Shown piece after piece: positions 1 to 4,549 of a stretch of DNA of 5,177 nucleotides. The stretch is taken from positions 1 through 5,177 of the forward strand of contig CATPAO010000230.1 of the NCBI GenBank assembly GCA_955652025.1. The letters are read 5' to 3'. The notes beneath the pieces are model-generated. The model was not told where the DNA came from. It saw only the letters and a program-made list of their open reading frames with translations, and did not search any database. This DNA comes from Casimicrobiaceae bacterium (GTDB lineage Bacteria; Pseudomonadota; Gammaproteobacteria; Burkholderiales; Casimicrobiaceae). How positions within the stretch are numbered: the stretch's first letter is position 1; every line of letters starts with the position of its first letter. Position numbers and translations under genes: made by a program.

Positions 1-750
1 CCACGAAGCACGGCAAAATCACTCGTTTCGACCACCACGTCGGGCGGTGGAAGGCCGCGTTTGGTCAGCGCTCGCTCGAACAGCATGCGGTGGGGTATTG
101 ACACGGGGACCCAGCGGGCGCGCGGCAGGTCTCGAGGATGAATCCGTTTTCTATTCGCCCAGGGATGACCTCGTCTGGAGACGATCGCCAGTTCATCGTC
201 CGCCAGCGGTTCGCCCTCGAGATCGCTCGCGTACTCTGCCGGCCGCAACGCGCCCAGAATGAAATCGAGGTCGCCCGCGCGCAAGCTGGCGGCGAGCGCT
301 TCGAACGAACCCTCCATGGTCGGGACGCGCAAGCCAGGATATTTGGCCACGACGCCGGCAATGGATTCGGGGAGCAGACGCGTGCGCCCGAGCGGCAGCG
401 CGCCGACCGTGACCGTACCTTGCGTGATGCCGCGCAGCGATGCGATGTCGGCCACGGCGTGGCGGATCTCGGCCAAGGCACGCTTTAGGCGCAAGGCAAG
501 CGCAGCGCCCGCCAGTGTCGGCATCATGCCTTGTGCCGTTCGCTCGAACAGCGCGACACCGATGCTGTCCTCGAGCTGGAGCACTGCGATGCTCACGGCT
601 GGCTGCGTGATGCCGAGGCTTTCGGCCGCCGACGGCATGTGGAGACCGCCGACTGGGCGCGAAACAAAGCGCCGCCCGATTCGCGCTGCCCTGATCGGCA
701 ACCGCGAGGAACGCTCGCAGGTGGCGCAGCTCGGGTTGCATTTGTGTCAC
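1..750 (-). pseudogene. LysR-family transcriptional regulator, double-HTH type, disrupted and cut by the left window edge
   Basis: A LysR-type DNA-binding regulator that would have controlled the divergent operon. The beginning (GTG at 750 or ATG at 741) encodes ELRHLRAFLAVADQGSANRAA, a typical LysR N-terminus. Near 670-673 the coding frame changes and continues as ALFRAQSAVS, a first recognition helix. Near 641 it changes again and reads HMPSAAESLGITQPAVS, a second recognition helix, then LEDSIGVALFER and the effector domain (TVGALPLGRTRLLPESI, DLDFILGALRP) open to the edge. Two HTH segments occur only about 15 residues apart, where I recall the two-HTH LysR subfamily having roughly 80-100 residues between them, so a deletion plus a frameshift is inferred. 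An internal ATG at 638 could still start a product lacking most of the first HTH unit. The last part of the effector domain lies outside the window. A sequencing error could explain one frame change but not the missing segment. Confidence 0.8.
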
Positions 751-780
751 GGGCCTGACAGAAATCGGGACGCGAGTAGT

Positions 781-828
781 CTATCGAATCGCACTTCAAT
801 ACTGCCCGCCGATAAACATTTTCGATAG
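781..828. repeat. 8-bp perfect inverted repeat, candidate operator
   Basis: CTATCGAA at 781-788 is the exact reverse complement of TTCGATAG at 821-828, with 32 bases between the arms. Beyond the core, both arms continue outward into similar sequence (TTCGATAGACTA read on the minus strand, TTCGATAGGTCTA on the plus strand). The arms sit symmetrically between the divergent starts, which suits a shared operator. The arm spacing is wider than a single LysR T-N11-A box, so two separate half-sites or a different regulator are possible. Confidence 0.4.
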
Positions 829-901
829 GTCTAGACTGCATTTCGTGTACCGGGCGCGATTGATTCGGGCGAGAATTCCGCTTTCTGCTGACGGTTGCAG
901 C

Positions 902-912
902 GATAAATTATC
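902..912. promoter_or_regulatory. 11-bp palindrome GATAAATTATC, possible operator
   Basis: GATAA-A-TTATC is perfectly symmetric about position 907. It lies 26 bases before the ATG at 938 and 16 bases before the ribosome-binding site, in an otherwise GC-rich context, where a bound protein could block or assist transcription of the operon. No known consensus is recognised. Confidence 0.25.
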
Positions 913-927
913 TGGATACGCGAGGCT

Positions 928-933
928 AAGGAG
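928..933 (+). promoter_or_regulatory. Ribosome-binding site deciding the receptor start
   Basis: AAGGAG at 928-933 stands four bases before the ATG at 938. It supports that start over the in-frame GTG at 845, because the 31 residues encoded between the two are arginine-rich and unlike a leader, whereas residues from 938 form a clear signal peptide. Confidence 0.8.
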
Positions 934-937
934 TCCT

Positions 938-2083
938 ATGCGCACCATCGCCCGAATTTCCGCCTTCCTGCTGAGCCTGGCACTTGCGCATCCGGTGTTC
1001 GCACAGAGCCAAGCGGTCAAAATCGTCGGACTGGTAGAGCTGTCGGGTACCGGCACCACTTCGGGCACAAACTATAACGATGGCGTGAAGCTCGCGATCA
1101 AGGAGATCAATGCTGCGGGCGGCATCCTCGGCCGCCAGATCGAATACACGGCGAACGATACGCAAACGAACCCGGGGGTGGCCAAGGCGCTGGCGCAGAA
1201 GGCCGTCGACGACGGCGCCTACGTCGTGATGGGACCGGTGTTCTCGGGCTCAATCATCGTCAGCATGGCCGAGACGCGGCGCGCCGAAATCCCCAATTTC
1301 ACCGGCGGAGAAGCGGCGGCCATCACACAGCAAGGCAACCCGTACATCTTCCGCACCGCGTTCACGCAGGCCACGTCAATGCCCAAAGTCGCGCGCTATC
1401 TCAAGGACGCGCTCAACGCCAAGACGGTGGTGATTATCTGGGTCAACAACGACTTCGGCAAGGGCGGCCGCGACGTATTCATCAAGGCGATCGAGCCGCT
1501 CGGGATCAAGGTGGTTGCCGATATCTCCACCGATCCGGGCCAGCTCGATTTCTCCGGCGCGGTGCTGAAGGCGAAGCAGGCCAACGCCGACGTGCTTTTC
1601 GCGTACAGCAACGAGGAGGAATCGGCGCGCCTGCTGCGCGAACTGCGCAAGCAAAGTTACGACAAGCCGGTCGTGGGCGAGACCGTGCTGACCAGCCAGA
1701 AGGTGATCGAGCTCGCCGGGGATGCGGCGAACGGCGCGATCGCGCACGTCGGGCTTACCGCGGACGCGCCGATGCCTACCGTCAAGGCGCTCGCGGACAG
1801 GTTCCAGCAGGAATACAAGTACAAGCCGGACCACAACGGTCTCAAGGGCTACAGCGCGATGTACATTGTGAAGGCGGTCACCGAAAAGATCGGCAAGTTC
1901 GACCCGAAGCTCTTCGCGAAGACCATGCACGGCATCAAACTGTCGGCCAAGGAGTATCCGGGTGTGCTGATGGACGTGAGCTACGACGAGAATGGCGACC
2001 TCGACCGCGAGAGCTTCATGACCAAGGTGGTTAACGGCAAGCAGCAAGTGATCGCCGTGCTTCCGCCAGCATCGGCAAAGTAA
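938..2083 (+). CDS. ABC transporter substrate-binding protein, branched-chain amino acid (LivJ/Peripla_BP_6) type
   Basis: A periplasmic ligand receptor of 381 residues, the usual size for this family. Residues 1-22 form a signal peptide: positive start (MRTIAR), a hydrophobic stretch and a VFA cleavage site before Q23. The mature protein begins with VKIVGLVELSG (about 27-37), then NDGVKLAIKEINAAGGILGR (47-66), the standard first-lobe signature. MGPVFSGS (98-105) and GNPYIFRT (133-140) match the usual ligand-pocket and hinge regions. The second lobe begins near 163 (VVIIWVNNDFGKGG), and GLKGYSAMYIVKAV lies near the end. It opens a tight operon, 14 bases before the AroE-like gene. No permease or ATPase gene is in the window. 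The ligand cannot be read from sequence; members of this family bind amino acids, aromatic acids, amides and other small carboxylates. The neighbours suggest a cyclic or aromatic carboxylate, which is inference. Confidence 0.93.
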   Translation: MRTIARISAFLLSLALAHPVFAQSQAVKIVGLVELSGTGTTSGTNYNDGVKLAIKEINAAGGILGRQIEYTANDTQTNPGVAKALAQKAVDDGAYVVMGPVFSGSIIVSMAETRRAEIPNFTGGEAAAITQQGNPYIFRTAFTQATSMPKVARYLKDALNAKTVVIIWVNNDFGKGGRDVFIKAIEPLGIKVVADISTDPGQLDFSGAVLKAKQANADVLFAYSNEEESARLLRELRKQSYDKPVVGETVLTSQKVIELAGDAANGAIAHVGLTADAPMPTVKALADRFQQEYKYKPDHNGLKGYSAMYIVKAVTEKIGKFDPKLFAKTMHGIKLSAKEYPGVLMDVSYDENGDLDRESFMTKVVNGKQQVIAVLPPASAK

Positions 2084-2097
2084 AGTCGACCCGAGCG

Positions 2098-2940
2098 ATG
2101 GTCGATCACAAAACCTTCGGTATCGCGGGCCTTCTCGGCTGGCCGGTCGCGCACTCGCGCTCGCCCGTCATCCACAATCATTGGCTCGCCCACTACGGCA
2201 TTCCGGGGCGCTACGTGCTCTTTCCCGTCCCACCCGAGAAGCTCGAATCCGCGGTACGCGGCATGGCTTCGCTAGGCCTGCGTGGCTGCAACGTCACCAC
2301 GCCGCACAAGCAGGCGATCTTCCCGCTGCTCGACCGCGTCGACGACCTCGCCCGCAAAATCGGCGCGGTGAACACGGTCGTCGTCGAGAAGGACGGGACG
2401 CTCACCGGCTTCAACAACGATGGCAATGGCTTCATCCAGAGCCTGCGCGACGTCGATCCCAAATGGAGTCCCGACAGCGGCCCCATCCTGGTGTTAGGCG
2501 CAGGGGGCGCGGCGCGCGCCGTCGTGGCGAGCCTCGCTGCGCAAGGCGCGAAACAGATCCGCATCGCCAATCGCACGCTCGACAAGGCGAAGGAAATCGC
2601 CAACGCGGTCGGCCCGGTCGTGAAGGTGGTGCCTTGGGAGCAGCGCGAGGACGCGCTCGACGGCGTCGCGCTCCTCGCCAATGCGACGAGCCTCGGCATG
2701 GCGGGCAAGCTGCCGCTCGAGATATCGCTCGATCGACTGCCCCAGAGCGCGCTGGTCGGCGACCTCATCTACATCCCGCCCGAGACGCCGCTGCTCGCCG
2801 CGGCGCGCATGCACGGAAACATCACGGTCAATGGCCTCGGCTTGCTGCTCAATCAGGCGCGGCCCGCGTTCAATGCGTGGTTTGGCGTGATGCCCGAGAT
2901 CACGCCCGCGCTGCGCCAAGCGATCGCTGCGACTTTCTAG
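2098..2940 (+). CDS. aroE: Shikimate dehydrogenase family protein (AroE-like)
   Basis: A cytoplasmic NAD(P)-dependent oxidoreductase that in this family interconverts 3-dehydroshikimate and shikimate (or quinate). The 280-residue length fits AroE. The substrate domain shows GWPVAHSRSP (S20 and S22 of the shikimate-binding SxS), NVTTPHK (65-71, with the catalytic lysine K71), GAVNT (89-93) and D108, the catalytic aspartate. The Rossmann domain has VLGAGGAARA (132-141) and ANRT (157-160), a pattern associated with NADP preference. NATSLGM (195-201), YIPPETPLL (225-233) and NGLGLLLNQA with Q253 complete the signature. Two small departures are N107 in place of the usual threonine before the catalytic aspartate, and leucine instead of methionine at 249. 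The ATG at 2098 has no strong ribosome-binding site, so coupling to the gene upstream is likely. Its place between a receptor and a hydrolase argues for a catabolic role rather than the housekeeping shikimate pathway; that is inference. Confidence 0.9.
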   Translation: MVDHKTFGIAGLLGWPVAHSRSPVIHNHWLAHYGIPGRYVLFPVPPEKLESAVRGMASLGLRGCNVTTPHKQAIFPLLDRVDDLARKIGAVNTVVVEKDGTLTGFNNDGNGFIQSLRDVDPKWSPDSGPILVLGAGGAARAVVASLAAQGAKQIRIANRTLDKAKEIANAVGPVVKVVPWEQREDALDGVALLANATSLGMAGKLPLEISLDRLPQSALVGDLIYIPPETPLLAAARMHGNITVNGLGLLLNQARPAFNAWFGVMPEITPALRQAIAATF

Positions 2941-2952
2941 AGAGTATTCGTC

Positions 2953-3795
2953 GTGGACGTCCGCATCTTCGAGGAGCCGAAGATCGATTGCCACCTGCAC
3001 GTCCTCGATCCCGCGCGCTTCCCCTACCAGACGAATACGCACTACGCGCCAGCCGGCCAGGAGCTCGGCACGCCCGCGCAGTTGGGACAGCTGATGGACG
3101 CGTACGGCACGCGCTACGTGCTGCTGGTCGGGCCCAATTCGGGCTATGGCCTCGACAATTCTTGCATGCTAGACACGATTGCGCGCGGTCAGGGGCGCTA
3201 CAAGGGTGTCGCAGTGGTGCGCAACGACGCGACGTTCGACGACTTGGAGAGGCTCAAGCGGGCTGGGGTCGTCGGCGTCGCATGGAACGTCACGTACTAC
3301 GGGGTCGACTATTACCACGACGCCGAGCCGCTCCTGAAGAAGCTCGAGGCGCTCGACATGTTCGTGGACATCGGGGCAGAGCCTGACCAGCTCGTCGCCA
3401 TGATGCCCCTCCTCACGAATCCCGGCGTGCGCATCCTCGTCGACCATTGCGGCCGTCCCAACGTGAATGCGGGACTCCACGAACCGGGCTTCCGGGCGCT
3501 GCTCGAGCTCGGCGCAACGCGGCGCGCCTTCGTAAAGCTCTCGGGTTTCTCGAAGTTTTCGCGCCAGCCGGCACTGTACGAGGATAGCTGGCCATTCGTG
3601 AAGGCGTTGGTCGAGACTTTCACACTCGACCGTTGCATGTGGGCGTCAGATTGGCCCCACCTGCGCGCACCGACGCGCGTCGACTACGGCGTGCTGCTTC
3701 ACCAAGTGCTCAAGCTGTTTCCCGACGCGTCGGACCGACGCAAGCTTCTGTGGGACACCCCGCGCGAGCTGTTCGGCTTTGCGTTGACGCGCTGA
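2953..3795 (+). CDS. Amidohydrolase, 2-pyrone-4,6-dicarboxylate lactonase (LigI)-like, Amidohydro_2 family
   Basis: A TIM-barrel metal-dependent hydrolase of 280 residues, full length for the COG3618 group, which acts on lactones and related cyclic carboxylates. DCHLHV at 12-17 holds the HxH motif (H14, H16) of strand 1. FPYQTNTHYAP (23-33), LDNSCML (67-73) and AGVVGVAWN (104-112) follow the LigI pattern as I recall it. VDHCGRP (163-169) carries the strand 6 histidine H165, and WASDWPHL (230-237) carries the catalytic aspartate D233. There is no signal peptide, so it should be cytosolic. The start is GTG at 2953: the reading frame is closed by the TAG of the preceding gene at 2938-2940, and this is the only usual start codon after it near the conserved N-terminus. 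The 12-base gap indicates co-transcription with the AroE-like gene. The substrate is not proven; PDC or another cyclic carboxylate or lactone is possible. Confidence 0.88.
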   Translation: MDVRIFEEPKIDCHLHVLDPARFPYQTNTHYAPAGQELGTPAQLGQLMDAYGTRYVLLVGPNSGYGLDNSCMLDTIARGQGRYKGVAVVRNDATFDDLERLKRAGVVGVAWNVTYYGVDYYHDAEPLLKKLEALDMFVDIGAEPDQLVAMMPLLTNPGVRILVDHCGRPNVNAGLHEPGFRALLELGATRRAFVKLSGFSKFSRQPALYEDSWPFVKALVETFTLDRCMWASDWPHLRAPTRVDYGVLLHQVLKLFPDASDRRKLLWDTPRELFGFALTR

Positions 3796-3825
3796 CCACG
3801 TGGCGTCAGTTCTTCGGAGGAACTT

Positions 3826-3947
3826 GTGTTCGAAAATTATGTGATGCGGGTCAGAGACGCGCTTGGCGTGCTGCTTTCGGTACGGCACTGATCGTCCCGT
3901 CCGGCGCGCAGGCGCAGCCTTATCCCAATCGACGTCAGCAATCGTGA
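3826..3947 (+). pseudogene. Remnant of a Bug/TctC-type (tripartite tricarboxylate transporter) substrate-binding protein: signal peptide only
   Basis: A strong ribosome-binding site (GGAGGA, 3816-3821) stands before a GTG at 3826; an in-frame ATG follows at 3844. This frame reads MRVRDALGVLL from the ATG and then stops at 3889-3891. Moving one frame at about 3873 gives AFGTALIVPSGAQAQPYPNR. Joined, these make a complete secretion signal with a charged start, a hydrophobic core, an AQA cleavage site and the QPYPNR opening typical of mature Bug/TctC receptors. The expected continuation (a variant of P-I-x-L-I-V-P-F-x-P-G-G) is absent and the frame ends at 3945-3947. About 300 residues of a normal receptor are therefore missing. 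It lies 30 bases after the amidohydrolase on the same strand, so it was probably a further gene of the operon. Family assignment rests on a short stretch but the pattern is characteristic. Confidence 0.65.
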
Positions 3948-3952
3948 CGTCG
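3930..3952. repeat. Perfect 8-bp inverted repeat at the junction of two gene remnants
   Basis: CGACGTCA at 3930-3937 pairs exactly with TGACGTCG at 3945-3952 across a seven-base spacer (gcaatcg). It begins right where the Bug/TctC similarity ends and contains the stop codon (3935-3937) of the dehydrogenase fragment on the minus strand. No T-rich tract follows on either strand, so a standard intrinsic terminator is unlikely. Confidence 0.5.
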
Positions 3953-4471
3953 CGCTGAACTTTCATCAATGACGGACTTCCGACCGTCCATTTCGCGATC
4001 GAGACGATCGGCGAGATCGCGCCAAGTTGCATCGGCGCCAGCGCTCGCGAACACACCTTCAGCGCGAAGCACCGCAATCCACTGTTGCACATCGGCGCTC
4101 GCCGTGGCCATACGAGGCGCAAGTCTGGCATCGGTAACCGTCACGGCCGCCTCGCGCATTTCCTCGGCGCGACGGCGTCCGTGCTGCACGACGCGGCGCC
4201 AAAACCAGGTTGCTTGACGCTCCCAGTCGACTCCTTGAAACGTCTCCGCGAGCGACGCAAGCGCTTCACGCTCGACAACGTAGCGCCGCGCGGTCAGCAG
4301 ACCCTCGATGGCGAGCGCTTCCATGCCCTTCACAAAGGCGCTGCGGCACAGCTTGATTGCGGAAACGACGCCGTACGTCGTCGATCCGACCGTCGCCGCG
4401 AAGCCGAGCTTCGCCTGCGTCGGTTGCAGCACTGTCGCGTTCATGAGTTCGAGCCTGAAGGGCCGAAGCAT
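3935..4471 (-). pseudogene. C-terminal fragment of an NAD(P)-dependent beta-hydroxyacid dehydrogenase (DUF1932 domain)
   Basis: Proteins of this group have an N-terminal NAD-binding Rossmann domain (NAD_binding_2) followed by a helical DUF1932 domain, about 290-300 residues in all. Here only a helical C-terminal part is encoded, at most 178 residues. The diagnostic stretch is VGSTTYGVVSAIKLCRS (28-44), in which K40 corresponds to the catalytic lysine of beta-hydroxyacid dehydrogenases, followed by KGMEALAIEGLLTARRY and ASLAETFQGVDW. The frame is open upstream back to the TGA of the flavoprotein gene (4550-4552), but those 26 codons show no dinucleotide-binding GxGxxG motif, nor do the other minus-strand frames in that gap. 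Start candidates are ATG at 4471 and ATG at 4444, both without a convincing ribosome-binding site. The N-terminal domain has been lost, so dehydrogenase activity is not expected. A stand-alone small protein is a less likely alternative. Confidence 0.7.
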
Positions 4472-4490
4472 TTCGTTCCGGCAGTCACGG

Positions 4491-4509
4491 ACCCCGCTTC
4501 GGCGCGGGT
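4491..4509. other. GC-rich hairpin with a C(TTCG)G tetraloop
   Basis: ACCCCGC at 4491-4497 pairs with GCGCGGGT at 4502-4509 (seven pairs, one bulged C) around a TTCG loop. On the plus strand this is the exceptionally stable C(UUCG)G fold; on the minus strand the loop is CGAA. It lies 41 bases after the stop of the flavoprotein gene. It could stop transcription or protect the mRNA end, but no T-tract follows on the minus strand. Confidence 0.3.
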
Positions 4510-4549
4510 TGCCCGGGTCATGGCGCAGGGCCCGCTTGCGACCCTCTTC

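Larger units (their letters stand above)
751..937. promoter_or_regulatory. Divergent intergenic control region between the LysR gene and the transport/catabolic operon
   Basis: This 187-base gap separates divergently oriented genes, the usual place for LysR-type regulators to bind and for both promoters to lie. It is visibly more AT-rich than the genes. It contains an 8-bp inverted repeat (781-788 and 821-828), the palindrome GTCTAGAC at 829-836 and the palindrome GATAAATTATC at 902-912. TAGACT hexamers face outward on both sides (832-837 plus; 778-783 minus) and resemble -10 elements, but I could not pair them with convincing -35 boxes. The role is inferred from position and symmetry. Confidence 0.5.

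Noticed and set aside
259..828. A 189-residue plus-strand open frame opposite the regulator
   Set aside because: The minus strand clearly encodes LysR family sequence through most of this stretch; the plus frame is low-complexity and lacks any motif.
845..937. An earlier GTG start for the receptor
   Set aside because: The extra 31 residues are basic and would mask a clear signal peptide; the AAGGAG before the ATG at 938 decides the start.
1376..2047. A 223-residue minus-strand open frame opposite the receptor gene
   Set aside because: Its composition mirrors the antisense of the receptor codons, with no recognisable domain and no ribosome-binding site.
2494..3042. A 182-residue minus-strand open frame opposite the AroE-like gene
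   Set aside because: Antisense to a gene with complete family motifs; rich in Arg, Asp and Glu from reversed codons, with no domain.
2181..3386. A 401-residue plus-strand open frame spanning two genes
   Set aside because: It overlaps the AroE-like and amidohydrolase genes in another frame, is extremely arginine- and alanine-rich and has no family signature; it is a shadow of GC-rich coding sequence.
3792..3809. CTGAC/GTCAG pairing with CCACGTGG after the amidohydrolase stop, followed by TTCTT
   Set aside because: The stem is only five or six pairs with a bulge and the T-tract is short and interrupted; too weak to call a terminator.
3633..3947. A 104-residue plus-strand open frame running from inside the amidohydrolase
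   Set aside because: Its first half is out-of-frame hydrolase sequence. Only its last 25 codons matter, as part of the receptor signal-peptide remnant.
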